Notes under the pieces: model-generated | Databases searched by the model: none | Told to the model about the DNA's origin: nothing | Seen by the model: the letters and a program-made list of their open reading frames with translations, nothing else | Shown here: piece after piece, positions 46,145 through 59,060 of the stretch | Layout of the letters: each line of letters starts with the position of its first letter | How positions within the stretch are numbered: position 1 is the first letter of the stretch | Source of the DNA: Atherix ibis | Lineage: Eukaryota; Arthropoda; Insecta; Diptera; Athericidae | Direction: 5' to 3' | Length of the DNA stretch: 64,000 nucleotides | NCBI GenBank assembly: GCA_958298945.1 | Contig: OY282610.1 | Coordinates: 47,189,667 to 47,253,666 of the forward strand | Translations under genes and position numbers: made by a program

Positions 46145-47161
46145 ATGGATAAAGACGAATTTCGTGTATTGATAAAGTATTGCTTTTTGATGAAAAAAAA
46201 TACAGTGGAAACCAAAGCATGGTTTGACAAACGTTATCCAGACTCTGTTCCAGCTATTTCAACTGTGGAATATTTGTTTCGTCAATTTCGAACTGGTCGT
46301 ACGAGCACAGTTGATGCAGAACGCAGTGGACAGAAAACATCAAAAAAATCCACAAAATAATTTTAAATGACCTTCAGAGTCTCAGATAGCTGAGACTCTG
46401 AAGATATCGAAAGAGCGTGTTGGACATATCGTGCATGAATATTTGGGCATGCGAAAGCTGTGTGCAAAGTGGGTGCCGCGTGAGCTCACTGTGGACCAAA
46501 AACAACAACGTGTTGATGATTCTGAGCAGTGTGTGGAGCTGTTCAAGCGCAATAAACCCGAATTTTTGCGTCGATATGTGACAATGGATGAAACATGGCT
46601 CGGTCACTACACTCCAGAGTCCAATCGCCAGTCGGCAGAGTGGAGAGCGAGTGACGAACCGAATCCAAAGCGTGGAAAGGCGCAACAGTCGGCTGGCAAG
46701 GTGATGGCGTCTGTATTTTGGGATGCGTATGGTATAATATTCATTGACTATCTCCAGAAGGGACAGACGATCAACAGCGACTATTATATAGCGTTATTGG
46801 ATCGTTTGAAGAAAGAAATCGCTAAGAAACGGCCTCATTTGAAGAATAAAAAAGTGTTGTTTCACCAAGCAATGCACCGTGTCACAAGTCGATGAAAACG
46901 ATGGTCAAACTCAATGAATTGGGCTACGAATTGCTACCCCATCCATCGTATTCTCCAGATCTGGCCCCCAGCGACTTTTTCCTATTTGCAGACGTCAAGA
47001 GAATGCTCGCTGGAAAGAAATTTAAGACCGATGATGAAGTGATTGCCGAAACTGAGGCCTATTTTGAGGCAAAACCGAAAGAGTACTATAAAAATGGTAT
47101 CGAAAAGTTGGAAGATCGCTATAACCGCTGTATCGCCCTCGAAGGCAACTATGTTGAATAA
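46145..47161 (+). pseudogene. Himar-like mariner transposase, frameshifted
   Basis: Starts MDKDEFRVLIKYCFLMKKNT at 46145 and ends IALEGNYVE with TAA at 47159-47161, about 339 codons against 348 for Himar1. The N-terminal frame breaks near 46340. The middle frame (46431-46890) carries the linker CAKWVPRELTVDQKQQRVDD, the first catalytic motif MDETWLGHY and VMASVFWDAYGIIFIDYLQK. Near 46867 a one-base deletion turns the expected HQDNAPCHKS into an out-of-frame HQAMHRVTSR, removing the second aspartate. The last frame (46892-47161) has YSPDLAPSDFFLF (third aspartate) and the C-terminus. The N-terminal break coincides with a 13-bp-arm palindrome at 46373-46402. Inactive. Confidence 0.92.
46373..46402. 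repeat. Perfect 13-bp-arm hairpin inside the Himar-like transposase
   Basis: TTCAGAGTCTCAG, loop ATAG, CTGAGACTCTGAA. The right arm encodes the expected AETLK of this family; the left arm replaces the expected upstream residues and is its exact inverted copy. Confidence 0.95.
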
Positions 47162-47232
47162 TTAAAAATGAATTTTGCAAAAAAAAAATATTTTTACTGT
47201 GTTATCTTATAAACTTTTCAGCCGAACTGTTA

Positions 47233-50200
47233 ATGTTAGACATTTGCCAAAACGCAATCAAATAACTATGTTAGGTAGTCTTTTATGTTTGTATTGAAAA
47301 AATTTCTTCTTCAAGTATAGAAAAGAGAAAAATTTCTCTTTTCCTTAACTTTCGATTATTAAACAGAATTAAAATTTAAATTTTATATCAATAACTCCGT
47401 ATTAATATATTGTAATTTCGTATTGGTAGGATAATTCTTATATAACATAAGTATATATAATATTTATTTTTAAATAATAAATCAATAAATTATAATCATA
47501 GTGTCACACGGTACAAAGAATAAGATTTTGTTCGGTTGTCTGGACATAATTTCATTATAACAATACAACTTTTAGTTCGTTTTATTTAAATATTATAAAT
47601 AATAAACGTTTTTGTTTTAGAAATAGTTTTTGGTAAAAGTTTTCATTTAGATAATTAATAATGACTTAGTAGAAAAATATATAGAAATTTTTTTAGATTT
47701 AAATTTTACTTTTATCTACTTTTATTTTTATTTTTAGTTTTTTTTTTTTTTAATAATAATATTTTTGAATCGAGTAAATTGAAAAAGTATGTTTGAAATT
47801 ATAAATAAATTGTAGAACATTTGGTTTGTTAATTAGGAAATTATTTCGTAAATACGTGTACTATAATAACATATGTAAATAGTATGCATATATATATATA
47901 TACTTGAATATTGCATTAATTTTAACTTATAGTTTTCTGTTTTTTTTTTTTTGTTTTTTTTTTATAAATTATAATATTAACTTGGAATTGTTTGTTTGGT
48001 TTTAATTTTTGAATTTCGTCATTATTGTTCTTATTTGTAATATTGTATATTTGATAAAGAATATGGTTATTACTAATTTAAACACTAGTTAAATATATTA
48101 CCTTTACTTTTTAATATTTCTATTAATTTTTATAAATACAATAGTTTTATTTGATTTATTTATAAGAAATTTTCAAATATAATATTATATATAAATAATT
48201 TCCTTCCTTTTAACATATTTATAAATATATATATATACTCTATAATAGATATGTATGTATTATATTAATTATTTTTTATTATTATTTATTATTAAATAGT
48301 TTTCTTTTGACAAAAAAAAAATCATTTTCTTAATTTATCAAATCTATATACAATATTAATAGCTAAATGATATATTTAAAATCAATAAGAGATAATCTAA
48401 AAAGCAAAACATAAGCATTATTATACAATATATTGCACAGAATATAGTGCCCATTTCAATCATGGAAGTCTATCTGTAGAATAGTATTAATTTATCATGG
48501 TATTTACAATATAAAATAGTTCTTTAGTTACCCAAAACCAAAAAAAAAAAAAAAAAAAAAACAATATAATTAAATATAAAAACACTCCCACCACCATTTT
48601 GAATGCTAATAGGATAATTTAATTATTATTATAGCTAATGAAAGAAAAATAATTTTGTTTTTATTTTACTATTAATTATGCATATTTGTTTTAATAGATG
48701 ATAATAAAATAGTATATATACTTAAATGATTTAAAGTTAATATATTGTTAAAACTTATTATGAAAGTTATAAAATAGTATAAGTGAAAAATAAAAGGAAT
48801 ATTTCTATACGTTTAAAATTAAAAAAAAAGAAAATAATTATAATTTTTATTAATATTAAGTTTAATTTGTTTTTATATCAAATACTAGAAGTCTTGCTTT
48901 AAAGAACAACAATGAATTAGAATTGAACTAGTTTATAAATAATAATAATAATAATAATAAAAATAGTTTCTTTTCTTAGATATAATATTTTTAATATAAT
49001 TAAATAAATAAATAAAACAATATTATATGTTATATAGTGATTTTTAATTTTTTTGTTTTGTTTTTTTTTTGTCAATAATACCATATATACTATTAAACTT
49101 AATATTTTATAAAACGTATTGAAATTAATGAATTTTAATTGCAAAAAAATAATAAAATCAAATTCATTATTATTTTTATAGTGCATTTCTCATTTAATTT
49201 ATTTCATTTTATATTTTTTGCATCCATTGCATTTACATTTATATTAGAATCTAAAAAAAAAAAAAAATTAAAAAAATAAAGAAACACACCAAAAAAACAT
49301 TTATCATATACATAAAAACACGAATATAGTATTTTTAATAAAATATTGTATAAAAAATTCTGTTGAACATTTAAGATATTCCTTTTATTCATATTATTTT
49401 TTTTTTTGTGAAATTAATAAAAAAAATATTTTTATTTATCGAAAAAAAAAAAAATTGTCCATTCTATTCAAAACAGAGATTAAAATTAAACAAAATCGAA
49501 ATACTATATGTAAAAAATAGTATGCAACAAAAATAAATTACTCAAATACAATTGAAATGGAAAATTTTTACTACAGATAGTAAAAGTTAAAATATTATAA
49601 TTATAAAATGGCAACAGTTAAAAACCAATTCAAGCTCATACATTTATTAAATTCGAAATAAGTTTTTAACGCTATTGATTCTAAATAAAATTAATAGAAT
49701 AATTTTCTTATTAAAAATATTTGTCCCTTTTTTCTCATTAAAAAATAATTTTTAAAAATTATACAGATAAAATTTCTTTAAATCAACAAAAAAAAAAAAT
49801 TAAACGAAATCTAATAAATGACGTAAAAAAATCCAATTCCTTGAAAATATGTTAATTAAAATTCACTTAGAAATTTGACAGTTTTTAAAGATTTAACTGT
49901 ACCCACCCATATAGTAAAAGAATCTAATTGTCTGTCAAATGGACGAGTTTAATTACAGCGGCTTGGCGTTTTTAAATAAAGCAATGATCGAATATATTCT
50001 TTAAGACAAAAATGTAAGATTTATTTTGTTTTAACATATGTGTACAGTCCATTGAAAATTTGAGCTTTAGAAACCTTTTAAATAATATAATAAAAATAGT
50101 AAAAATATTGTTGCATACTATTTAAAAGTTTAAATATTTATAAATAATTTTAATTTTAATTTGACTATAGTTTTGTTTTATTTAAAAAAATTAATTTCTT

Positions 50201-51186
50201 TACAAATTGTTAATAATATAATTATTTATTATAAAAGAAATCGATATTAAAATTAATAAAATTACCAAGTAAATAATTTAAAAAAAATTATTCTTTACAA
50301 TCACATATCAATCATAATAGTAATAATAATAATAGTTTAATTTTGATTTTATTCATTGATATCATATCAGAAAACATTGACGTTTGTTGTTTCTTAAACA
50401 TTCGCATAAAATAACATGTATATATATTTTATTTTAATTTTTCATCAATATTATTAATTATTTTTAATGATGGAATTAAATAATTTAACTTGTTTTTTAG
50501 TTTTTTTTTTTTTTGTTTTCTATTAGAAATCATGAAAAACAACAACTAAGATACATATACATTTACAAAATATTATGATTAAAAAAAATTAAATAGAAAT
50601 ATTTACTTTTTATAAAAATAAACTGTTTTGAAGTTTTTTCCCCTTAAAATTAAAAACAAATAGAAAATATATATAAATACTTTTAATTCATAATTCAAAT
50701 AAAACTTAACAAAAAATTAAATATTAAAAATTACTTAATCAATACAAGCATATTATGTGATTTGTTTACAAAATGCTTTTAGCATGTAATTTGGAAATAT
50801 TTTTGGCTTTTTTTTTATTTTTTAATACTGAAATTTCAAAATTCGTAAATTCTTATTCTCACTGAATTATAATTCGATAGTTATTTGATATAAAAATCTT
50901 TTTCAAAATGTAATTTTTATAAGGACATTTTAAATCAATCAAAGAAATAAATATAGTTTATACAAGGGAATTTTTCGAAATTTTATATATAAATTTAAAT
51001 ATATTTGGAGAGAAAAAAAAACATACTATATTGCTTTAATAAATTTAAAAATATTTCTCATATCAAAAAAAATTACATGCTAAATCAGTTTGATTAACTG
51101 TTCAAATTAAAATTTTTTTGTATTATAATCCAATTAGTTAGTGGTTTGTTGGTGAATAAGAACTTCTATACAAAATGTTTAAGATT
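47233..51186 (+). other. AT-rich intron, nothing recognised
   Basis: A long stretch dominated by A/T runs, with (AAT)n near 48938-48960. Frames such as 48917-49186 and 49204-49392 are built of AT-rich codons with homopolymers. No transposon ends or exon candidates. Confidence 0.55.
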
Positions 51187-51345
51187 GAACGCCGGATTTA
51201 AAATTCGCGCCATTTAATAGTATGATTATTTCGTATAGTATTCTTCTATATTAGCTAATTAAAACTGTCACATGTGACATTTTCAAGAAAAATCAGAGTT
51301 GCCAACCGCAGAATGATCAAATATGGCGCCAAATTTAAATTCGAT
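51187..51345. mobile_element. Possible small MITE with subterminal inverted repeats
   Basis: The left GGATTTAAAATTCGCGCCAT and the right (reverse complement) CGAATTTAAATTTGGCGCCAT are similar inverted blocks about 140 bp apart, in an otherwise AT-rich region. The interior is less AT-rich (CTGTCACATGTGACATTT is itself a small palindrome). No target duplication resolved. Confidence 0.4.
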
Positions 51346-52076
51346 GCTTAGTCTAGTATAGCCTCTATTATATTTAAATTTATAAATTATTTTTTTTTTG
51401 GGTAAATTGTTTTTAATAATTATATTAATGAAAACAATATTTTATAAATATTAAATAGAAATCGAAAATATTATATTTATATTGTTCGTTAGTTTCGAAT
51501 AACATTTTATTCAATGTGGCATTTATCTTTTATTATATGAATTTAATAAAATCACACCGAATCGAATTGTAAAGTTTCTTTTCTATTTTAAGTGAGAAAA
51601 TCTATTAAAATTATATAATATTGTTGAAGAATCAAATTTCTATTTATTAAAGTTTTCAAAATTAATTAAATACAATATATAAAAAAAAAAAATTTAATTA
51701 AATTTGGGAGAAGATATTATGGAAAGCTAAAATTTATGTAATAGTAAAAGGTAGATGCATAGTTTCGATTTAAATAACAAAATGGTGAATGAATTTAGTA
51801 TCGGTATTTTGATGTTTAAGCTAATATTTTCAAATTGATAATTTAGGATCTAATAGAATAGGGTAGGTAAATTTTTGATTTGACTATAATATGTGCTATA
51901 GCTGAAAGAAATGCCATCGAAATTATAAAATGTTATCATGAATACTTGTAATGATTATGAGAAATTTATAAATAATTTTAAGCAAGAATATGTACATAAG
52001 CACACATAGAATATGTATTCTTGGATACGTTCTTGGTAGTAGCATCTTTTTGGCAATTTTATCTTCTTCACTTTAG
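51346..52076 (+). other. AT-rich intron before cac exon
   Basis: Ends with CTTCTTCACTTTAG, a good acceptor, at 52076. Nothing else recognised. Confidence 0.55.
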
Positions 52077-52274
52077 GTTCATGGTCAGCATCGACAAGTC
52101 CGGCACGATCGCCATCGCCAGCTCATTATGGTGGCCATTATCTACGAAGTAGGCGAAACCACCTGCCTTATCCCACATATGGGACAACAAGTCTATGTCA
52201 AAGATCACGATCGCCTAGTCCCGCTCGACTTCAGGAGATGCGTGAGAGAGATAGACTTAGGATTGATGAAATGG
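52077..52274 (+). CDS. cac: cac exon (LPYPTYGTTSLCQRSRSPSP)
   Basis: Completes a Gly codon from the previous exon, then SWSASTSPARSPSPAHYGGH, YLRSRRNH, LPYPTYGTTSLCQRSRSPSP, ARLQEMRERDRLRIDEM and one base (phase 1), before GTACATTT. The 198-nt exon has a TTCACTTTAG acceptor. The PYPTYGTTSLCQRSRSPSPARLQEMRERDR string is a conserved part of the insect CaV2 tail, so identity is firm. Repeated RSPSP motifs are potential proline-directed phosphorylation sites (inference). The intron before it is about 17.9 kb and holds most of the transposons. Confidence 0.96.
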
Positions 52275-55200
52275 GTACATTTTTGTTAAGATTTATCAAT
52301 TATCTACTAAATCATTTAATTCATATTAGTTAATTAATTAGTTTAGTTTAGTTTTGATAATAACCAAATGCTCTTATCATAGTTTATCTTGAATAAATTT
52401 AAAAATGAATTTATCAGATCAAATCCCATATTTTACCTTAAGAAAAACCTATCAAAAAATATAAGTTAGTTAGTTCTGTTTTCTTTTTGTTTTTTTTTCA
52501 CTAAATGAACTAATAATAATAATAATAATAATTAAAAAAAAATATAAGTAAGATAATCAAATAAGATAGATTGTTTGGAAAAAAAATATTAATAAAAATA
52601 ATATACATACTCGTATTTAAATAGCACTGAATAGATAATAATAAATAAATAGAAAAATTCAGGAAAATTTCCAACCCTTATTCTGACTAATTTCTTTATC
52701 CTTAAAAAGTATTAGAACATTTTAATTGTTTTCTTTTTCTTCTTCTTACATTAAGTTATTTATATTTTGGTAATATAATATATATTTTCGATTATTTCTT
52801 TTCTTTTTTTATATAAAACAAAAATATACATAAAAAAATATTATTAATTATTCTATATATATGTATGAATATACATACAACTATATATATACCTATATAC
52901 ATATATGTTAGTAGATGTTATTACATAAAAATATACTATTGATAATTTAATGTTAACTATTTTATGAATTTTATTTATTAATATTTATAATATTAAAAGG
53001 AAAGGCAACTGAAATCAAAATTTACAATTGGTTATTTTCCTTTCCTTTCAAGAAATAAATATTTTCAATTTTTATATACAATATATCCGGTAAAGTATTT
53101 GTTGTGAATGTTTCTCTATTAATAAATAATCATTAATTAATGTATGAAGATCAGTTTAAACTATTACTTATTATTATTAAAATTTATTGTTAAATAAATG
53201 TAGATATGCTTTTTTATATGAATTGAAATATTTTTTTTATTTTTTTTTTAAAAAACAACTAAAAAATAGTTTATACATATTATATGAAATAAATTTTATT
53301 TATTATTATTTTGAAATTAAATCAAATACAAAGGCTTCTTTTTGATATTTCTTAAATACTTATTATATTTGTTTTTTTTTATTTTTTATAATGACTGTTA
53401 TAATAATATTATCATGCTTACTATATATTTTATATTTTTTTAAAACTTTATTCTAAAATACATATATAATTTTTGAAAAAAAAAAATTCATTTAGACTAG
53501 ACCAGGCATTTCCGTTCAATTGATTTATAAATAAAAATTAATAAACGAAATGGAAAATTCATTTCAATTATTATTTATTATACAATAAATACAAAAACCA
53601 AATTTTACTAAAAAGTCTAAAGTGATTTAATAAGAGTCATTTTGTAAATTTACAAATTCCTTATGAAAGTACAGATAATACTATTTGCTATACGGAAAAT
53701 ATACTACAATATATAGTATAAATTAATAAAAACATAATTTTGATGGAAAAGACCATTGAAGGCACTCTAAAATAAACAAAATAACTTTTTAAAAATTTCT
53801 AAAAAATTCACACACAAAATAATACAATATTATAAATTTTATAAGAATAAAAAGTAATTATTTACAATAAAAATATACTCGTAAAATACAAAAGTTTATA
53901 CTCAATCGTCAGTCACAATACCAATATTTGAATAGGAAAACTTTTCAATATACAAATATATTGTTATAGGCAATTTCTTTATTCATAAGTAAATTTTTAA
54001 TGAAATTTTATATTTAAAAAATCTGATTAAAAAACGAAATTTTCATACTCGTAGTAGGAAAGAATTTTTTAAGTTCAACTTATTAGTAATAAAATACTTT
54101 TAATGAAAAATTTCAATAATATTTTAAAAAAAAAAACTTAAAATATAAAAATTATATACTAGTACGAGTATTACAATAATGTTAAATGTTACCGGATAAT
54201 TAATCAAACCAATTTGAAAATATGGTATTTAGCTTTATATCAAAATAAACCTAAAAAATCTATCTTCTTTCAAAAATCGTTCGCTAAACAATATTTAGCT
54301 AGAATGGAAAATAAATATGATTTCTTTATATATCAATTATTTTTGATTATTTATAAAACTATTTCTATAATAGTCATTATAATTTTAATTAAATATTATT
54401 GCTTGGTTCTTCTATATTTACATAATATATATTATCTTATAATATATTATATATAATATAAGATAATATAGAAATATTAATAATTTTGATTATTATCGTT
54501 ATTATTCTTATTACTAGTATTTTATAATATTTGAATATTTTTAGTCCTATATATTAACAAAAAAGAAAAAGAAAAAAAGAATTATAAAATTTGCATGTTA
54601 TTGCACTTTAAATGTACATAAAAGTAATTTTTCTTTAAACATAATTGCGCGTTAATAAAGGGAATCATCGAAATCAAAATTCAACATTTACAAAAGGGAA
54701 TTTTTTTTTTTTTGGAACATACAAAATATACTATATTTATATTATTGTTGTTTTTTTTTTGTAAACAATTTTCTTTTTTGTTTATGATTTTTTCCATATA
54801 AATATTTTTATTTTAGTTAATTTTTATATAAATTTTATTTTTAATAACTATTCTACTCTATCGCTTCTCGTCAACATATTTGTATAAGTATTCCAATCAA
54901 CATTAGTTCCGATCTAAATTAATTTTACGTTATGTTTATATACATACTATATATATATATATATATTTTTTTTTTTTTTGTACCATTATAAATATTAAAA
55001 ACTATATCGATGTGCTATTAAGAATCAGCTAGCTAAGATATTGAAAAACATATTTACGTAATATCATTTTGAATTTTCATTAGAAAAACAATTTTTTTGT
55101 TTGTTTTCATAATATAATTAGGTAAACACTTATAAAATAGACTAATTACCTAATATATATACTAATAATGTATATCAATAAAATTCGTACGTATATTATT

Positions 55201-55528
55201 TATCATAATTAATTATTAGCATTTATAAATTCAAAATTATATACAATAAGTTAGGATCAAATCGAATCGGAGGTATTTTCTGTTTTCCTTTTTGTTGTAA
55301 AAACTCTCGCAATATTTTCAATATCATGTTCGCATTCATATTTAATGTAATAAACACTCACACATTCGTATATCAAATAATATATAATCATAATTATGTA
55401 TTAATTTAAAAAAAAAAAAAAACTTATTTTTTTTTTATTTTTTTTTTTTAATTTATTTTCATTTGATTTAATTACTAATAAAATATCATTTTTCCTTTTG
55501 TTTTCTTTTCGATTGATGAAATTTTTAG
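52275..55528 (+). other. cac intron, AT-rich, no recognised insertion
   Basis: Contains (AAT)n at about 52510-52530, an AT palindrome near 54428-54470 and many A/T runs. Ends ATTTTTAG at 55528. The 80-codon frame at 54214-54456 is AT noise. Confidence 0.6.
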
Positions 55529-55683
55529 GTGGCTCACACGTTCAACATAGCTACCCAGTGTTAGCTGCCCATCGTGGAGTTGTTGAAAGAAGAAGACTGC
55601 CTCCAACGCCTTGCAAACCTTCGACATTACAATTAAAGCCAACTAATATTAATTTTCCGAAATTAAATGCTAGTCCAACACAT
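55529..55683 (+). CDS. cac: cac exon (PTPCKPSTLQLKPTNINFPK)
   Basis: Completes a Gly codon, then GSHVQHSYPVLAAHRGVVER, RRLPPTPCKPSTLQLKP and TNINFPKLNASPTH, ending CAT|GTAAGT (phase 0), a consensus donor. The 155-nt exon is preceded by GAAATTTTTAG. RRLPPTP is the proline-rich SH3-ligand-like motif of CaV2 tails, which in other animals binds RIM-binding protein at active zones (established for the family; inferred here). Very strong match to the Drosophila protein as remembered. Confidence 0.97.
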
Positions 55684-56264
55684 GTAAGTTAATTTCATTA
55701 TTTCGAATAAACTAATTTTACCACTAAAACACTTTTCTCTCACAAGTTTTCTTTTTTGTTTTTATTTTGTTTTTTTAATTTAATTACTACAAGACTTCAA
55801 AAAAAAAAAAAAAAAACCATACAATATATACGGAAAAAACTATTCGTAATTCCATAAAATATAATAACTTCATATAAGTTTCAATTATCAGGTGTTAATT
55901 GCTAGTTAAAATTTACATTTTAAATATTATTTTGCTTTTTATCATTATGGACCCTATTATAGATATAGTACACAGTAAAATTGTATTAATAAGAAAACAA
56001 TTTTTTTTTATATTAATTAGCTTAGTATCCTGTCAAAAGTTAGATGGATAATTATTCAAAATTTTATAATAAAAAAACAAATTCTTCTTTTTGAACATTT
56101 TGTATGCATAATCTTATATGATACACGTAAGAATAAAAATAAAATTAAATTCAGTTTTATAAAAAAAAAAAACAGTTCGATTTCGTAAGCCTATATTGGC
56201 CAGCATTCTCTAAAGAAAAGTCAAAAAACCGCCGATATCGCAAATAAAATTAATTCATAATTTC
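55684..56264 (+). other. cac intron, 5' part
   Basis: AT-rich; no feature recognised before the LINE remnant. Confidence 0.5.
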
Positions 56265-56560
56265 AAAGAAATTTGAAACAGTTTGGCATCAAGCTCATTT
56301 GTCAAAAATGCGTGCATATGGTAGCGACGATTGCTTCTATCTTTTGAATCGTACAATCTAACTTATTACGGATGTCTACATCCGAAGCCTACAGTTCAGA
56401 AAATAAATGCTGGTATTCCCCAGGATTCTGTTTTATGTCCAACTCCTTCTCTCATTTTCATCAATGATCTCTTGTCTGCCATTTTTCATATTCGTTTTCT
56501 GATTCTTGTTCTTGCTTTTTGGCCATCAATCTGGAACGGTAATGCATGTTAACATTCAAT
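56265..56560 (+). pseudogene. Decayed LINE reverse transcriptase fragment
   Basis: Plus-strand pieces in order: FDTVWH-like (near 56270), KMRAYGSDDCFYLLN (56305-56345), and after a frame change KINAGIPQDSVLCPTPSLIF followed by INDLLSAI. The last is the conserved N.GVPQGSVLSPTLFLLFINDLLS block of jockey/CR1-type RTs. The following YADD region is lost. Short, frameshifted, no ends found. Confidence 0.7.
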
Positions 56561-57417
56561 AAAAGTAGGTGACAAAAAGATCACGGAGTCATTAGGCATA
56601 TTAGAACATCTTCGGTCCTTATTTTATCGTATTTTTTATAAACAGTGTTCCAGTAAACTGGCTAGTTGCATTATATATTCCTTCAATTTCACAAAAACAT
56701 TCATTTCACAAAGAATGCACATTAGTTTTTCGACTTTTCTGATGTACTTTGAAATCAAGCGATTCTATTTTCAACCGTTCAATTCTAATATGGCCTACCT
56801 CCACTCGATTTGTCCAAATCATTATAATCAACAACTATTCAGTAGCAAAATGCACCGACACCTCACTCTTTATCCCAACTAATACTACAATATCTACAAG
56901 AACATTGTAACGATATTAAAATTTCGCTTAGTGCAATTTTGTAAAAAATTAAAAAAAAAATATTGTTTTAACCAACTTAAGATTAAACAAACAAAAAAAA
57001 ATTCCTGGTTTAAACAACCATCTCATATTTAATTTCTATAAACTATATTATTATTAATATATTCTAAGAGAATAAAATTAAGCTACTTTTGCCTCACAGA
57101 ATTCCAATTTTTTTCAATCTATATTAGAAAAATTTTATTCACCAAATAATCGTTCTCTTTCGTACACTAACTATAAAAAAAAATTCTCCTTTGATTCATT
57201 GTCTATAGGGAAATCTCAGTTTAAATTTAAAAAAAAAAAATTAAAATTTGAATTTGTAGTTTATTCGAAAATGAGCCTATGAATCACAAGTGAATATAGT
57301 CCAATAATATCCTTACCATAATAATAGTCTTAGTATTCAAGTAGTCCAATAATATCTGTAAAAAAAGGAAACTTTAAATTGAAATTATGTTCTCTTAAAT
57401 ATTTTTCTAAATTTCAG
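56561..57417 (+). other. cac intron, 3' part
   Basis: Mixed then AT-rich. GTCCAATAATATC is repeated near 57300 and 57345. Ends TTTCTAAATTTCAG at 57417, a good acceptor. Confidence 0.5.
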
Positions 57418-57632
57418 ACACATCATTCAACACCTCATAGTGTTCATTCGTTGCCACATCCACGTGATTTCCTACGGGATCAAAGAGATATGTACTATAG
57501 TAGTAGAGATCGTGATCACGATCATGATCGTTTTCGAGATAGAATACGTGATTATGATTTACGTTATGAATACCGAGATCGAGAGCGCGAGTTCTATGAA
57601 CGCGAACGGGATCGGGAATTAGAAAGAGAAAG
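57418..57632 (+). CDS. cac: cac exon, Arg/Asp/Glu-rich repeat region
   Basis: Phase 0 start: THHSTPHSVHSLPHPRDFLR, DQRDMYYSSRDRDHDHDR, then FRDRIRDYDLRYEYRDRERE and FYERERDRELERE, ending AAAG|GTGAGT (phase 2), a consensus donor. The 215-nt exon has an ATTTCAG acceptor. THHSTPHSVHSLPH and YEYRDRERE are conserved in insect cac; the (RD/RE) charged repeat varies in length between species. Likely an extended or helical charged linker in the cytoplasmic tail (inference). The second frame at 57440-57622 is a shadow of the repeat. Confidence 0.96.
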
Positions 57633-58615
57633 GTGAGTCGACTTTTTCTATCTAGTTTACCTTTTCTTTATTTATTTTTTCCCTTTGTGAATTTTCTTTC
57701 AATACAGTTAAGCATTTCTTCCTATTACATATTATTAATTCTTGAATGAAATTAGGAGAAATTTCCTTGTCAATTGTTAGACTAATCAATATTTTTAAAT
57801 CAAGTTTAGAATCCGAGAATTAACTGAAAAATTCTATTATTTATTTGCTCAAAACTAATTCGGTTATATTTAGAATAGTCTATTCTATGGACCACCTACC
57901 TACAATTGATTTTTTTATTTTTACAATGCTAACACAGTCATATGAATAAAAATGGTGGTATTGTAGAAGAATAAAACGAAAAGAAAAATTGAACTCTCCA
58001 TTTTTGAGGTTAGATTGAGATCGGGTACATATTAGAGGTCAGGTTCTTAGATCAAAGAGATGTAAGGAGAGAAAACCTGTCAAAAAGATGAAATATTTTT
58101 AGTGAATTATAACCAGAAAAGTACAATAGATTAGAGAACTCCTACACAAAAAAATCTGCCTACCTATTTCTAAAACACATTCGCAAAAACGCACACACTT
58201 GCAAAACACAAGATTTTCCTTTGTGTCAAAACACTTTATTATTTTACATAATAAATTACTTTACTAAAAAAAAAAAAAACTACTTATGAGAATGGATAAA
58301 CTTTATTTTTTTTGGTCGAATATGCTTTAAATACAAAATAAAAATAAATTTTGTATTAAAACGTACCGATAACTGTCAAAATTATAAATGTAGACAAAAG
58401 TTAAATATGGAGAGTGTTCGGTATACCAGTAGAATGGCGTTTTAAAATTCTCCGTAAGTCGACAAATTGAAAAAAAAATGCATTTGGTATTCAGAAAATT
58501 TCAATTATGGTCATTTCTACACATAAAGTCTACACATAAATATGCACATTATACGATTTATCGCCGCTAAGACTAAATACAGTGACGTATGCATATTACG
58601 GAAATATAACGAAAG
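57633..58615 (+). other. Last cac intron, 5' part
   Basis: GTGAGTCG donor. AT-rich to mixed; no named feature. Confidence 0.5.
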
Positions 58616-59060
58616 AACATATTTAGTATTTCTTTAAAGATGACATTAGACTAGGTGGCAAGATGTCATGTAAATCAGATAGGTGCACATGGTACAGTAC
58701 ATGGCCAAATTGCCATCTTTTCATATGGCAACAGACTCTGTCTGCCATGCGACTACGCGATATGTTTATGACACGCCATTTTAACCTACATACAGTACAT
58801 GTTAGCGCTTTTAAGCCAGGCAAATCACTTGACTCATCTTCATATGTGCACCTGACAGGACATGGCAACACTTTTACAGCTGTAAAAGTAAAGGTCGTGC
58901 TATAAATTTTTCATATGGCAGGCGCTACCAAATGGTCTATCCGCATGATATTAAAAATATAACAAACAGCCTACATGTCAGTCGTATGGCAGAAGAAATG
59001 ACATAGATTACCATGCGGTAATATGCTAGCTTAAGCTCTGTCACAATTCTGACGAGCGAC
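58616..59060. other. Near-average-GC island of unknown origin
   Basis: Sharp change in composition. Contains repeated words TTTCATATGGCA (58718, 58908) and ACAGTACATG (58692, 58793), and an inverted AGGTGCACAT (58680 and 58846). Two antisense frames of about 80 codons (58623-58871 minus, 58663-58905 plus) are not recognised. Probably a non-autonomous transposon remnant, but no clear terminal repeats. Confidence 0.35.

Larger units (their letters stand above)
45989..47230 (+). mobile_element. Himar-like mariner (irritans subfamily), full length but dead
   Basis: Inverted ends ACAGTTCGGCTGAAAAGTTT occur at 45989 and, reverse-complemented, at 47230. The first 24 bases are identical (continuing ATAAG). 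TA duplications at 45987-45988 and 47231-47232. The 1242-bp length is normal, and the near-identical ends suggest a fairly recent insertion. Confidence 0.95.

Noticed and set aside
48917..49392. Two minus-strand frames rich in I, F, N and K
   Set aside because: AT-rich noise with homopolymer runs; no splice sites, motif or composition change.
54420..54470. AT-only palindrome around TATTATCTTATA
   Set aside because: Inverted similarity is real but the sequence is nearly pure AT, where such pairings arise often; not given a separate interpretation.
57440..57622. 60-codon frame overlapping the 57418 exon
   Set aside because: Alternate frame of the GATCGTGATCACGATC-type charged repeat in the cac exon.
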